From contig DASVEF010000365.1 of assembly GCA_036380715.1 (NCBI GenBank), positions 1 to 64,000 of the forward strand: 64,000 nt of DNA. Direction: 5' to 3'. How positions within the stretch are numbered: the stretch's first letter is position 1; every line of letters starts with the position of its first letter. Made by a program: the position numbers and the translations under genes. Positions 41,427-50,539 of the stretch are shown one piece after another. Source of the stretch: UBA5704 sp036380715. GTDB taxonomy: Bacteria; Acidobacteriota; Thermoanaerobaculia; Multivoradales; UBA5704. Below the pieces are notes generated by a model. It did not search any database, was not told where the DNA came from, and saw only the letters and a list, made by a program, of their open reading frames with translations.

Positions 41427-42518
41427 GTGAACCTGCGCAAGAAAGTTTTCCTGTACGCCGCCGCGATCACGGGGATCGTGTCCCTGGCGTCCCTCTTCTT
41501 CGTGGGGAGCCTCGTCCAGGTGATCGACGACGCGCAGCTCGCCCGCCAAGTCGGCTGGAACCTGCTGATCATCGCCCTCTCGGCCGGCCTGCTCTCGTCG
41601 GCGGCGGCCTGGCTGGTGGTGCGGCGGGCCACCCGGCCGCTGCGCCGGCTGGCCGGGACCATGTCCCAGATGGCGCGCAACGGCGAGCTCGAGCGGGATT
41701 TCCCGAGCGCCGGCGGCGGCGCCGAGGTCCTGCTGATCGAGGAGACCTTCCGTTCCCTGGTCATCTCCCTGGAGGAGTCGCGGCAGGCGCGCGAGCGCTC
41801 CTACGTCGAGGCCGTCGGGGCGGTGGTCACCGCGGCGGACGCCCGCGACCAGGAGACCACCGGGCACTCGTTCCGCGTCGCGCTCTATGCCGTGGTGCTC
41901 GCCGAGGCCATGGGGTTCCGGGGCGAGGACCTGAAGACCATCGAGTGGGGAGGGCTGCTCCACGACGTCGGCAAGATGGTGGTGCCGGACCACATCCTGC
42001 GCAAGGTCGGGCCGCTCACGGACGAAGAGTGGCTGATCATGAAGCAGCACCCGAGCTGGGGCTTCGACATGCTGGCCGAGATCCGCTTCCTGCGGCCGGC
42101 CGCGCTCGCCATCGTCTACAGCCATCACGAGCGCTGGGACGGCGGCGGCTATCCGCGCGGCCTGATGGGCCAGGAAATCCCGATGGGAGCGCGCATCTTC
42201 GCCGTGGTGGACACCTACGACGCCATGACCTCGGACCGTCCCTACCGCCGGGCGCGCACCCACCAGCAGGCGATCGCCGAGCTGCAGCACGTGGCCGGCC
42301 GGCAGCTCGATCCGGCGGTCGTGGAGGCCTTCTGCAAGATCCCGGAGGTCGAGCTCCGGCGCCTGCGCAGCCTCTGCAAGCGCGTGCACCCCGGGCTGAG
42401 CATCCCGGTCGAGCTGCTCGACTCGCTGACCGATCCCGAGAAGGTGCGCAACGGAGGGCAGGCCTCTCACTCCCTGGCCCCTCCAGAAGAGGGGAAACAG
42501 AACAGAGCTGTTGGTTAG
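41427..42518 (+). CDS. Membrane HD-GYP-type phosphodiesterase
   Basis: The 363-residue protein from the GTG at 41427 (GGAG upstream) has two transmembrane helices (about 8-28 and 42-62), a HAMP-like linker (RRATRPLRRLAGTM), and an HD-GYP domain: HSFRVALYA, GLLHDVGKMVVPDHIL, HHERWDGGGYPRGLMG and DTYDAMTSDRPYRRA. It probably degrades cyclic-di-GMP at the inner membrane. A longer open frame from 41283 exists, but its extra residues do not form a membrane start. The DUF309 gene follows closely. Confidence 0.88.
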   Translation: MNLRKKVFLYAAAITGIVSLASLFFVGSLVQVIDDAQLARQVGWNLLIIALSAGLLSSAAAWLVVRRATRPLRRLAGTMSQMARNGELERDFPSAGGGAEVLLIEETFRSLVISLEESRQARERSYVEAVGAVVTAADARDQETTGHSFRVALYAVVLAEAMGFRGEDLKTIEWGGLLHDVGKMVVPDHILRKVGPLTDEEWLIMKQHPSWGFDMLAEIRFLRPAALAIVYSHHERWDGGGYPRGLMGQEIPMGARIFAVVDTYDAMTSDRPYRRARTHQQAIAELQHVAGRQLDPAVVEAFCKIPEVELRRLRSLCKRVHPGLSIPVELLDSLTDPEKVRNGGQASHSLAPPEEGKQNRAVG

Positions 42519-42529
42519 ACTGGTAGGCC

Positions 42530-42943
42530 ATGGAGCCTGCCGGGAAGAAGATCCTCCACCCCATCCTCACCCCTGAAGAGCGGAGGCGCCTCTTCCGGGA
42601 AGGGATCGACCTCTTCAACTGCGGCGAGTTCTTCGCGGCTCACGAGACGTGGGAGGAGATCTGGCGCTCGAACGATCCCGAGCCGCGGGGGCTGTTCCAG
42701 GGGCTCATCCAGGTCGCCGCCGCCCTGCACCAGTTCCGGGACCTGAAGAGGAGGACCGGACCCCGGATCACGTTCGCCAAGGCGCGGGGACGCCTGGAGC
42801 CTTACGCTCCGCAAGCCAAGGGGCTGGAGATCAGCGAGCTGCTGCGGGCGGTCGGCGTCTGGCAGGAGTGGCTCGAGAATCCCGAGGGCGATCCTCCGCC
42901 GGAGCCGAGGCTGCGGGTCGTCGATCCTGAGGCGGTGCGTTAG
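42530..42943 (+). CDS. DUF309 protein
   Basis: The 137-residue protein shows the DUF309 signature: FREGIDLFNCGEFFAAHETW followed by EEIWR and then GLFQGLIQVAAALHQF. The conserved His-Glu pair may bind metal, but the role of the family is unknown. It begins 11 bases after the HD-GYP gene and is probably co-transcribed. Confidence 0.88.
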   Translation: MEPAGKKILHPILTPEERRRLFREGIDLFNCGEFFAAHETWEEIWRSNDPEPRGLFQGLIQVAAALHQFRDLKRRTGPRITFAKARGRLEPYAPQAKGLEISELLRAVGVWQEWLENPEGDPPPEPRLRVVDPEAVR

Positions 42944-42944
42944 A

Positions 42945-43079
42945 CCCTCACCCCCCGGCCCCCTCTCCCACCCGCACTCACACCCGCCCGGGAGAGGGGG
43001 AGACTGGCAGAAAGAGGTAGTGTTCCCCCTCTCCCGGGGGGAGGGAGTGCGGGTGGGAGAGGGGGTTAGGGGGTGAGGG
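42945..43079. repeat. REPIN-like element, 135 bp
   Basis: The element starts CCCTCACCCC and ends GGGGTGAGGG, with inner CCCTCTCCC and GGGAGAGGG copies, so it folds as one long inverted structure. It overlaps the end of the phosphatase gene, whose last residues (ALTP and stop) are encoded by the terminal repeat. Confidence 0.7.
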
Positions 43080-44352
43080 CCTTCGGCCGCGGGAACGCCC
43101 GTGTCGCCGTGGTGTCCTGGCTGACGGGGTAGCTCACCACCATGACCGTGCGGTCGTCGTCCGCCGGAGCGCCGCCGCTGAAGGTTTCGACGCTGGCGAA
43201 GATCGCGTCGATGACCATCTGGGAGGGCCGGCCGCGGAGGTCGCGGGCCACTTCGATCAGCCGCTCGGTGCCGTACTCGTCGAGCGGGTCGCTCTCTTTT
43301 TCCCGGCCGCGGGTCTCGCAGATGCCGTCGGTGTAGAACACCAGCATGTCGCCGGGCTTCATGATCACAAAGCCGCGCTCGTAGCTGGCGCCGGGCAGCG
43401 GGCCGAGCACCGGGCCCCCCTCTTCCATGAAGCGCACCCGGCCGTCGGCCGAGATGTGGAACGGCGGCGGATGGCCGGCGTTGACGTAGATGAAAACGCC
43501 GTTGAGCTCCAGCTCGCCGTAGAACATCGACACGAACCGGCTGGTCAGCGTGCTCTGGTGGATGATGTTGTTCATCCGCTCGACCGTGCGCACGATCTTG
43601 AAGTCGCGCGCCAGCCCCATGCGCAGCCCCATGTAGATGTCGCGCACCTGGAGGGCCGCGGGCAGGCCGTGGCCCGAGACGTCGGCGATGGCGAGCCCGA
43701 GGATCTTGTCGGTCACCGGGATGTAGTCGAAAAAGTCGCCGCCCACCCCTTCCATGGGCTCGGAGCGGCCGGCGAGGTCGAAGTCGCCGTAGGCCGGGGT
43801 GCGCCGCGGCAGGATCGAGGCCTGGATCTTGCGCGCCTCGGCGAAGATCCCCTCCATCCGCTCCCGCCGGATCTTCTGGTTGATGCTGTGGCGCAAGATG
43901 CCCAGGGAGAAGAGGACGTCGTCGCCGCGCTCCTGGGAGGCCACGTCGAAGGCCAGGATGTATTCCTCATCGCCGACCTCGATGGCCGCGAACCGGCGGA
44001 CGCCGATCAGGCTCTCGAACTTCCTGTCCATCCGGGGATCGTCGGCGTCCATGTAGACGGCGCCCTCTTCCATCAGGGCCTGGATCGGAGGATAGGAGGC
44101 GGAGACTTTGAGCCCGCCGGGCACCTCCTTGGCCTCGCCGAAGGAGGCCTGGAGCACGTAGGCGTTCCCCCGCCGCTGGTAGAGGCGGCCGCCGTAGATG
44201 CCCAGCTCGTCGCGGAACCGGACGATGATGGTCTCGAGCAGCGTGTGGATGGTGGTGCCGACGTCCTCCGCCCGCTCCACCTCGCCGACCACCTGCTCGA
44301 CCTTCTTCATCAACCCCCGGTAGTTGACCGGGCGCACCTCGGACGTGATCAA
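43066..44352 (-). CDS. SpoIIE/PP2C-type serine phosphatase with N-terminal GAF-like domain
   Basis: The 428-residue protein is read from a TTG at 44352, eight bases after GGAGGGAGG; no better start follows the preceding gene. Residues about 20-185 look like a GAF sensor (RFRDELGIYGGRLYQRRGN). Residues about 195-415 are a PP2C/SpoIIE phosphatase: SEPMEGVGGDFFDYIPV, IADVSGHGLPAAL, YVNAGHPPPF, FYTDGICET and DDRTVMVV contain the metal-binding acids. It would dephosphorylate an anti-anti-sigma or similar partner. Its 3' end lies inside a REPIN-like repeat. Confidence 0.85.
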   Translation of the reverse strand: MITSEVRPVNYRGLMKKVEQVVGEVERAEDVGTTIHTLLETIIVRFRDELGIYGGRLYQRRGNAYVLQASFGEAKEVPGGLKVSASYPPIQALMEEGAVYMDADDPRMDRKFESLIGVRRFAAIEVGDEEYILAFDVASQERGDDVLFSLGILRHSINQKIRRERMEGIFAEARKIQASILPRRTPAYGDFDLAGRSEPMEGVGGDFFDYIPVTDKILGLAIADVSGHGLPAALQVRDIYMGLRMGLARDFKIVRTVERMNNIIHQSTLTSRFVSMFYGELELNGVFIYVNAGHPPPFHISADGRVRFMEEGGPVLGPLPGASYERGFVIMKPGDMLVFYTDGICETRGREKESDPLDEYGTERLIEVARDLRGRPSQMVIDAIFASVETFSGGAPADDDRTVMVVSYPVSQDTTATRAFPRPKALTP

Positions 44353-44387
44353 GATAGAGCCTCCCTCCCCGCCGATTGTACCTGTGG

Positions 44388-45863
44388 TTATCCGTTGTCG
44401 ATCAGGGCCATGACGATCCGATCCTGCGCGCCGCGAGAGTCGCCGGCCGCGCGGTTGAGCAGGATGGAGAAGGCGTAGGACTTGCCGGAGACGCTCTTGG
44501 CGTAGCCCGACAGCGCCGAGACGCTGTTGAGCGTGCCGGTCTTGGCGAGCACGTTGCCCCGGTACGGCGGCATGGCCATGCGCCGTTTCCAGGAGCCGTT
44601 GTCCTCCCCGGAATAGGGGAGCGACTGGGCGAACTCCCGCCCGGCCGGATGGAAGAACATGTGCCGCAGCAGCGTGGTCAGGTGGCGCGGCGTGAAGCGG
44701 TTCTCCCGGCTCATGCCGGAGCCGTCGGACATGGTGAACGAGCCCGCCGGGATGCCGGCGCCCTGGGCGAACTCGCTGATCGCGCGCACCCCCTCGCGCC
44801 AGCTCCCCTCCTGGCAGCGCATGGCCCCCAAGTGCTTGGCCAGGGTCTCGGCGTAGTAGTTCTGGCTCCGCTTGTTGGTGACCTGGACGACCGAGACGAG
44901 GTCGCTGCGATGGACCCCGACGCGCTCCCACACTCCTCCGGGGAGCTGCCCGGTTGGACGCAGCCGGCCTTCCACTTGCACCCCCTCCTCGGCCAGCGCG
45001 GCCTTGAGCGCCTCGCCGAAGTAGGCCACGGGATCGGGCACCGTGACCCAGGTGTCCACCGGCCCCGAGCCCTGCGGAATGGCGCCGCGCACGATCAGCC
45101 GGTCGTCGAGCCGGTTGACGACCAGATAGCCGCCCTTGGCGCTCGTCCGCGCGGTGTTCTCGACGCGCAGGATGGGCACGTTCGGGATCAGCTCGACGCG
45201 CGGCCTGCCCCCCGAGCGGCTGGGCCAGACGCGTACCAGGATGCAGTCGTCGTTGAAGGACAGGGCGTCGACCGGCGCCTCGTACCAGCGGGTGAGCTGG
45301 TCGCGCGGCCAGTCGGGATGGATCTGCGGCGGCTCGAACAGGCCGTGCGCCAGGTAGAGGTCGCCGGTGACCCGGCGGATCCCCCGCTCCCGCAGCGCCT
45401 GGCCCCAGGGACGGAACGGAGCGTAGGAGTCGCCCGCGTAGTCGCGGCCGGAGATGTGCGGATCGCCGCCGCCGACCACCCCGAGGTCTCCCTCCAGAGT
45501 CTCCCCGCGCACCGCGCCCTGCGACAGGAAACGGGTCTCGAAGAAGTAGCCCGGCCCGAAGGCGTCCAGAACCGCCGCCGTGGTGAACAGCTTGGTGTTG
45601 GAGGCGATGACGCGCTGCTCGTCCTGGTTGTAGCCGTAGACGGTCTCGCCGCTGTCCAGCTCGACGACGTGGACGCCCAGGGCCGAGGTGACTCCGAGCG
45701 CCCGCTGAACCTGGGCCCGCAGCGCGTTCTCCAGCTTCAGGGAGCGCGCGGAGGGCGGGATCGGCTCCGGCTGCGGCGCCGCGGCGGGCGAAGGCCCCAC
45801 GGACAGGAGCAGTCCGATCAGCGCGACGAGTATGAAAGCGTTCTTCCAGCTCAGGCTCGGCAA
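44388..45863 (-). CDS. dacB: D-alanyl-D-alanine carboxypeptidase/endopeptidase (PBP4 type)
   Basis: The 491-residue protein has a signal peptide (ILVALIGLLLSVGPSPAAA) and the penicillin-binding motifs: Ser88-x-x-Lys91 in ASNTKLF, SDGSGMSR as the second motif, and LAKTGTLN as the third. The large insert between the first two is typical of class C PBPs. It trims or opens peptidoglycan peptides in the periplasm. About 35 bases separate it from the phosphatase gene downstream. Confidence 0.93.
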   Translation of the reverse strand: MPSLSWKNAFILVALIGLLLSVGPSPAAAPQPEPIPPSARSLKLENALRAQVQRALGVTSALGVHVVELDSGETVYGYNQDEQRVIASNTKLFTTAAVLDAFGPGYFFETRFLSQGAVRGETLEGDLGVVGGGDPHISGRDYAGDSYAPFRPWGQALRERGIRRVTGDLYLAHGLFEPPQIHPDWPRDQLTRWYEAPVDALSFNDDCILVRVWPSRSGGRPRVELIPNVPILRVENTARTSAKGGYLVVNRLDDRLIVRGAIPQGSGPVDTWVTVPDPVAYFGEALKAALAEEGVQVEGRLRPTGQLPGGVWERVGVHRSDLVSVVQVTNKRSQNYYAETLAKHLGAMRCQEGSWREGVRAISEFAQGAGIPAGSFTMSDGSGMSRENRFTPRHLTTLLRHMFFHPAGREFAQSLPYSGEDNGSWKRRMAMPPYRGNVLAKTGTLNSVSALSGYAKSVSGKSYAFSILLNRAAGDSRGAQDRIVMALIDNG

Positions 45864-45909
45864 CGGCTCCTCCCCTGCCTTCCAGGGTATCCAGTATATC
45901 GAAGCCGAG

Positions 45910-47817
45910 CTATTTCTCAGCCATGTTCGGCTTCTTCAGGTAGCGTTCGAACCATTCCACGACGGCGACCGTGGAGCGGACCCGGTTGGGAGTTTTGCGA
46001 AAACCGTGCCCTTCGTCCGGGAAGAGCACCAGGTCCACCGGCACGTTCCGCTTCTTCAGGCTCTCGACCGTCTGCTCGGCCTCGACGACCGGGACGTTGG
46101 TGTCGTTGGCGCCATGGAGCACCAGGGTGGGCGCCCGGATGCGGTCGACCTTGTGGATCGGCGAGAGCTGGCGCAGCATGTCCTTCTGGGTGGACGGATC
46201 GCCGTACTCGATCGTGGAGATGGCCGCCATCCACGCCTCGGTGTGGGAGAAGAAGGTCTCGAAATTGATGATGCCGAAGAGGTTGGCGCCGGCGGCGAAG
46301 AGGTCGGGGTATTCGGTGAGCCCGGCCATGGTCATGTAGCCGCCGTAGGAGCCGCCCATGATGCCGATCCGCTTGGGATCGGCGATCCCCTGGCTCACCA
46401 GGTAGTCGACGCAGGACTTGATGTCCTTGACCCCTTCGACGCGCAGGGGGCCGTTGTCCAGGTTCACGAACTTCTTGCCGAACCCGGAAGAGCCGCGCAC
46501 GTTGGGACCGAAGACGGAGATGCCGCGCGACAGCAGGGCCTGGTACGTCGGGTTGAAGCCGGGGCGCTCCTGCCCCTCCGGCCCGCCGTGGAAGCTGATC
46601 ACCACCGGACCCGGCTGCTCTCCGGCCTTGCCGGAGGGACGGTAGAGCCAGCCCGACAGCTCCAGGCCGTCGTGCGCGGGGAACTTGACCAGCGTCGGCG
46701 AGACCAGCGCGTCCAGCGCGACGCCGGCGTGCGGGCTGAAGGTCACCTGCCGGAGGTCCCCGGAGGAGCGGTCGAGCACCCAGACGTCGGACGGGCGGGT
46801 CGAGCCCGAGATGACCAGGGCCAGCCGGCTGCCGTCCGGAGAGAACCTCAGGCCGAACGCGAGGTCGCCGGGGAGCTTCGGCCCCGGGGTCTGCTTCAGG
46901 GTGGCGAGGTCCTGGAAGGACAGCTCGGCGCGGCCGGCGACGTTCCAGACCAGGGCCGCGGTCTTGCCGTCCTCGGTGATCTGGAAGCCGTCCAGCTCGG
47001 CGTCGTCGCGGCCGGCGATCACCTCGACCGGACCGGCCTTGCCCCCCTCACCGATCGTCACCCGGGTGAAGGCGGCGAGGTCGCGGCCGCCGTTGGAGAG
47101 CAGGTAGGCCGCGCGGCCGTCGGGAGAGAAACGGCCGCCCGCGAAAGTGCCGGGAGGCTCGTGCGGGGTGAGCAGAACCTCGGCGCGCTCTTCCAGCCCG
47201 ACCAGGAAGAGGTTGCTGTCGCCGCGGCTCTTGACCCGGTTGACCAGCCCCCAGCGGCCGTCCGGGCTGACGTCGGTCAGGGTGCCGATGCCTGCATTGA
47301 CCGAGACCAGCCGCAGCCGCGCCTTCTCCAGGTCGTAGAGATAGGAGTCGATCGACCCGGGGTTGCCGCGGCTGGAGCCCAGGCGAAGATGGCGGCCGTC
47401 GCGCGTCCAGCCGGCGAGCCGGTTGTTCACCTTGCCCCCCTCGGTGAGGCGCTGCAGCGACCGACCGTCGGACCGCACCACGTAGATCTGCTCGTTGAGG
47501 CCGCCACCCGGAGCGAGCGAGAACGCCAGCACGTCGGGGTCCTTGGGCGACCATTCGAGGTTGGAGACCTGGTCGTCCAGCGCCGTCACCTGGGTCGGCC
47601 ATCCCCCTTCCACCGGCACCGTCCAGATCTGGGGCAGGCCGCTCAGGTTGCAGAGGATCGCCAGGCGCTTGCCGTCCGGCGAGAAGCTGGGGTTCACGCA
47701 GGAGCCGATCTTGGCCATCCGCGCCACCAGGGCCTGGAGGTCGTCGTCGGCCGCGAAGGACGGAGCGGTCAGGGCGGAGAGCAGGACGGAGAGCAGCAGG
47801 AAACGGACGGGACGCAT
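45910..47817 (-). CDS. S9-family prolyl oligopeptidase, exported
   Basis: The 635-residue protein has a signal peptide (RFLLLSVLLSALTAPSFA), a beta-propeller of WD40-like repeats (SFSPDGKRLAIL, FSPDGSRLALV), and a C-terminal alpha/beta hydrolase domain with the Ser in GGSYGGYMTM, an Asp near LHGANDTNVPV and His in PDEGHGF. It cleaves peptides, probably dipeptides or oligopeptides. The start at 47817 is chosen over one 18 bases upstream because AGGAGGT precedes it. Confidence 0.92.
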   Translation of the reverse strand: MRPVRFLLLSVLLSALTAPSFAADDDLQALVARMAKIGSCVNPSFSPDGKRLAILCNLSGLPQIWTVPVEGGWPTQVTALDDQVSNLEWSPKDPDVLAFSLAPGGGLNEQIYVVRSDGRSLQRLTEGGKVNNRLAGWTRDGRHLRLGSSRGNPGSIDSYLYDLEKARLRLVSVNAGIGTLTDVSPDGRWGLVNRVKSRGDSNLFLVGLEERAEVLLTPHEPPGTFAGGRFSPDGRAAYLLSNGGRDLAAFTRVTIGEGGKAGPVEVIAGRDDAELDGFQITEDGKTAALVWNVAGRAELSFQDLATLKQTPGPKLPGDLAFGLRFSPDGSRLALVISGSTRPSDVWVLDRSSGDLRQVTFSPHAGVALDALVSPTLVKFPAHDGLELSGWLYRPSGKAGEQPGPVVISFHGGPEGQERPGFNPTYQALLSRGISVFGPNVRGSSGFGKKFVNLDNGPLRVEGVKDIKSCVDYLVSQGIADPKRIGIMGGSYGGYMTMAGLTEYPDLFAAGANLFGIINFETFFSHTEAWMAAISTIEYGDPSTQKDMLRQLSPIHKVDRIRAPTLVLHGANDTNVPVVEAEQTVESLKKRNVPVDLVLFPDEGHGFRKTPNRVRSTVAVVEWFERYLKKPNMAEK

Positions 47818-47848
47818 GGCACCTCCTGGAAACACGGCGGCTAGTGTA

Positions 47849-47963
47849 CCCTCACCCCCAGCCCCTCTCCCAGAGGGAGAGGGGGGGAGCCTCTATAAAA
47901 AGACGGATTGTTTGCCAAAGTTCTCCCCTCTCCCGCTCGCGGGAGAGGGGCCGGGGGTGAGGG
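47849..47963. repeat. REPIN-like element, 115 bp
   Basis: It starts CCCTCACCCC and ends GGGGGTGAGGG, with CCCCTCTCCC/GGGAGAGGGG pairs inside. It has the same length and layout as the element at 52965. It fills the gap between the S9 peptidase and nucleoside transporter genes. Confidence 0.75.
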
Positions 47964-47964
47964 C

Positions 47965-49200
47965 CTACAGCAACATCCCCGCGATCGTCGCCGTCTGGAA
48001 AGTGGCGAGGGAGCCGGCGATCATGGCCTTGACGCCGAGGCGGGCGAGGTCGCCCTTGCGGTTCGGCGCCATGGCGCCGATGCCGCCGATCTGGATGGCG
48101 ATCGAAGAGAAATTCGCGAAGCCGCAGAGGGCGTAGGTGGCGATGATCCGCGAGCGCTCGGAGAGCAGCCCCTGTCCCACCATCTCCTGCAGGCGCGCGT
48201 AGCCCACGAACTCGTTGATCACCGTCTTGATGCCGAGCAGCGCCCCCACCGAGCCCGCCTCGCTCCAGGGCACTCCCATGACCCAGGCGAGCGGCCGGAA
48301 GAGCCAGCCGAGGATGAGCTCCAGGCTGAGCGGAGCGATCAGGGTGTAGCCGAAAGGCTGGATCACCCAGTCGATGCCGTTGCCGAGCTGGATCAGGGCG
48401 GCGTTGAGGAAGGCGATCAGCGCGATGAAGGCGATCAGCATGGCCGCCACGTTGAGCGCCAGCTTGAGCCCTTCGGAGGCCCCGTCGGCCGCGGCGTCGA
48501 TCACGTTGGCCCAGGGGCGCTCGACCTCCAGCTTGACCGAGCCGGCCGTGGCGCTCTCCTCGGTCTCGGGGAACATCAGCTTGGCCATGAGCAGGCTCGC
48601 CGGCGCCGACATCACGCTGGAGGCGATCAGGTGTCCGGCGTCGACCCCCATGCCGACGTAGGCGGCGAGCACGCCGCCGGCGATGTTGGCGAAGCCGCCG
48701 GCCATGACCGCCATCAGCTCCGACTGGGTGAGGAAGGGGACGTAGGGGCGGATCAGCAGCGGCGCCTCGGTCTGCCCCACGAAGACGTTCACCGCCGAGG
48801 CGAGGGACTCGGCGCCCGAGGTGCCCATCACCTTGACCATGATGCGGGCGAAGATTTTCACCACCCACTGGAGCACGCCGAGGTAATAGAGGACCGTGAT
48901 GACGCTGGAGAAAAAGATGATCGTCGGCAGCACCTTGAAGGCGAAGAAGTGCTCCGAGAAGTTGTCGCCGAAGACGAACCGCGCGCCGGCGTCGCTGAAG
49001 TCGAGGAACACCGTGACCACTTGGGTCAGCCCGGCGAAGAACGCCCGGCCGATGGGAGTGCGGAGGATGATCACCGCGAAGAGGAGCTGCAGAAGCGTGC
49101 CGGTGATCACCGTGCGCCAGGGGATGATCCGCCGGTTGTTGGAGAGCGCCCACGCGATGAGCAGCATCACCAGCATGCCGAGCAGTGAGATGTAGTGCAC
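47965..49200 (-). CDS. Concentrative nucleoside transporter (CNT/NupC family)
   Basis: The 411-residue inner-membrane protein imports nucleosides with sodium or protons. VFVGQTEAPLLIRPYV, MTSAP-like VMSAPASLLMAKLMFPE, GIKTVINEFVGYARL and GFANFSSIAIQIGGIG are CNT hallmarks. The GTG start at 49200 is selected because GGAGGGAAC precedes it; upstream frame has no membrane segment. Eight or more hydrophobic segments follow. No nucleoside-degrading gene is adjacent. Confidence 0.93.
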   Translation of the reverse strand: MHYISLLGMLVMLLIAWALSNNRRIIPWRTVITGTLLQLLFAVIILRTPIGRAFFAGLTQVVTVFLDFSDAGARFVFGDNFSEHFFAFKVLPTIIFFSSVITVLYYLGVLQWVVKIFARIMVKVMGTSGAESLASAVNVFVGQTEAPLLIRPYVPFLTQSELMAVMAGGFANIAGGVLAAYVGMGVDAGHLIASSVMSAPASLLMAKLMFPETEESATAGSVKLEVERPWANVIDAAADGASEGLKLALNVAAMLIAFIALIAFLNAALIQLGNGIDWVIQPFGYTLIAPLSLELILGWLFRPLAWVMGVPWSEAGSVGALLGIKTVINEFVGYARLQEMVGQGLLSERSRIIATYALCGFANFSSIAIQIGGIGAMAPNRKGDLARLGVKAMIAGSLATFQTATIAGMLL

Positions 49201-49291
49201 GTTCCCTCCTCCCGGCGGGGCCGGGCCGGTCGATCCTCGGGGCCGATGGGAGGGGAGGCTACCGGAGGCAGGGCGGGAAGGCAAGCCGCGC

Positions 49292-49308
49292 CTGGCCCCC
49301 TCTTTGCA
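49292..49308 (+). promoter_or_regulatory. Sigma-54-like promoter
   Basis: CTGGCCCCCTCTTTGCA fits TGGCACG-N4-TTGCA with two mismatches, and GG and GC are ten bases apart. A start near 49320 would give a leader of about 50 nt before the glycine-zipper gene. Confidence 0.5.
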
Positions 49309-49372
49309 GTCATCCTTTCTCAGGGATGGGGCCGCTCGTGGATTCCAACCTACTCACAAGGAGGAACCGACT

Positions 49373-50461
49373 ATGGCAGACGAAAGGAATCGGACAACCA
49401 CGACGGGAACGGGGACAAGCGGCACGCTGGAGGCCGAGCACGAGACTCATCAGAATCTACGCGATGAAAACCGCGATCCTCTCACCGGAGAGCCGGGCGC
49501 GCACCCGGTCGGCACCGGCGTCGGCGCCGCCACCGGCGGCACGGTCGGCGCGGTGATCGGCGGCGCGGTGGGCGGCCCCGTGGGCGCGATGATCGGCGCC
49601 GCGGTGGGCGGACTGGCCGGCGGCTTTGCCGGCAAGGGGATCTCCGAGTCGGTCAACCCGACCGAGGAGGACAGCTTCTGGCGTGAGTCCTATGCGACCC
49701 GTCCGTACGCCCAGGGCCGCAGCTACGACGACCTCCAGCCCGCCTACCGGTACGGCTGGGAGTCCCGCGGCCGCTACGCGGACCGGGGCTGGAACGACGC
49801 CGAGAGCGACCTGGAGCGCGGCTGGGAGAGCGCCAAGGGCAATTCCAGGCTCGCCTGGCACGAGGCCAAGGACGCCGTCCGCGACTCCTGGAACCGCGTC
49901 GAGAGCCGCTTCCGCGGCCAGAGCAGTTGGAACGACGAGGACAAACACTGGCGCGAGAACTACCAGAGCCGCCCGTACGCCCAGGGCCGCAACTATGACG
50001 ACTACCAGCCGGCCTATCAGTACGGCTGGAACTCGCGGCACGAGAGCTGGGAGCCGAACCGGCGCTGGGACGAGCACGAGAGCTCCCTGGAGCGCGGCTG
50101 GGACAAGGCCAAGGGCAATTCCACGCTCGCCTGGCATGAGGCCAAGAACGCCGTCCGCGACTCCTGGGACCGCGCCAGCAACCGCTTCGAAAGCGACCGC
50201 GACTACTCCTTCGCCGGCACGTCGGGCGGCACCTACACCGGCGGCGGCTCGCAGAGCGACTGGAACCCGACGACCGGCACCCCCGGCACCTCGGGCGGGG
50301 CCGGCACCGGCTCCACCGGCGCGCCCTCCGGCGGCTACTCGCCCTCCGGCCAGCAGCACACCGGCACGGGCCAGACGACCGAGCGCAACCGCGGCGAAGG
50401 CGGCGGCCTCGGCACCGACACCACCGGCACCGGCGGCTCGGACCGCGACCGCGACCGGTAG
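49373..50461 (+). CDS. Glycine-zipper repeat protein, stand-alone form
   Basis: The 362-residue protein begins with a polar Thr/Gly region, then DPLTGEPGAHPVGTGVGAAT and a glycine zipper (about 50-90) that could insert in or bind a membrane. Two repeats follow (about 103-175 and 193-270), each with a YxPAYxYGW motif, an LERGWxxAKGNS motif and WHEAKxAVRDSW. The tail is Gly/Ser/Thr-rich and low complexity. The N-terminal 170 residues are almost the same as those of the antitoxin fusion at 10727. Such proteins are often stress-induced, but the role is unknown. AAGGAGG precedes the ATG. Confidence 0.75.
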   Translation: MADERNRTTTTGTGTSGTLEAEHETHQNLRDENRDPLTGEPGAHPVGTGVGAATGGTVGAVIGGAVGGPVGAMIGAAVGGLAGGFAGKGISESVNPTEEDSFWRESYATRPYAQGRSYDDLQPAYRYGWESRGRYADRGWNDAESDLERGWESAKGNSRLAWHEAKDAVRDSWNRVESRFRGQSSWNDEDKHWRENYQSRPYAQGRNYDDYQPAYQYGWNSRHESWEPNRRWDEHESSLERGWDKAKGNSTLAWHEAKNAVRDSWDRASNRFESDRDYSFAGTSGGTYTGGGSQSDWNPTTGTPGTSGGAGTGSTGAPSGGYSPSGQQHTGTGQTTERNRGEGGGLGTDTTGTGGSDRDRDR

Positions 50462-50462
50462 A

Positions 50463-50508
50463 CCCTCACCCCCCTTTCCTCCCTCTCCCGGTCACCGGGA
50501 GAGGGAGG
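50463..50508. repeat. Dispersed CCCTCACCCC palindromic repeat, single copy
   Basis: CCCTCACCCCCC is followed by a CCCTCTCCCGG/CCGGGAGAGGG hairpin, a half-unit of the REPIN-like family. It may end the transcript of the glycine-zipper gene. Confidence 0.6.
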
Positions 50509-50539
50509 AATCCTTACGCTGCATTTATACTGTGGGGCG

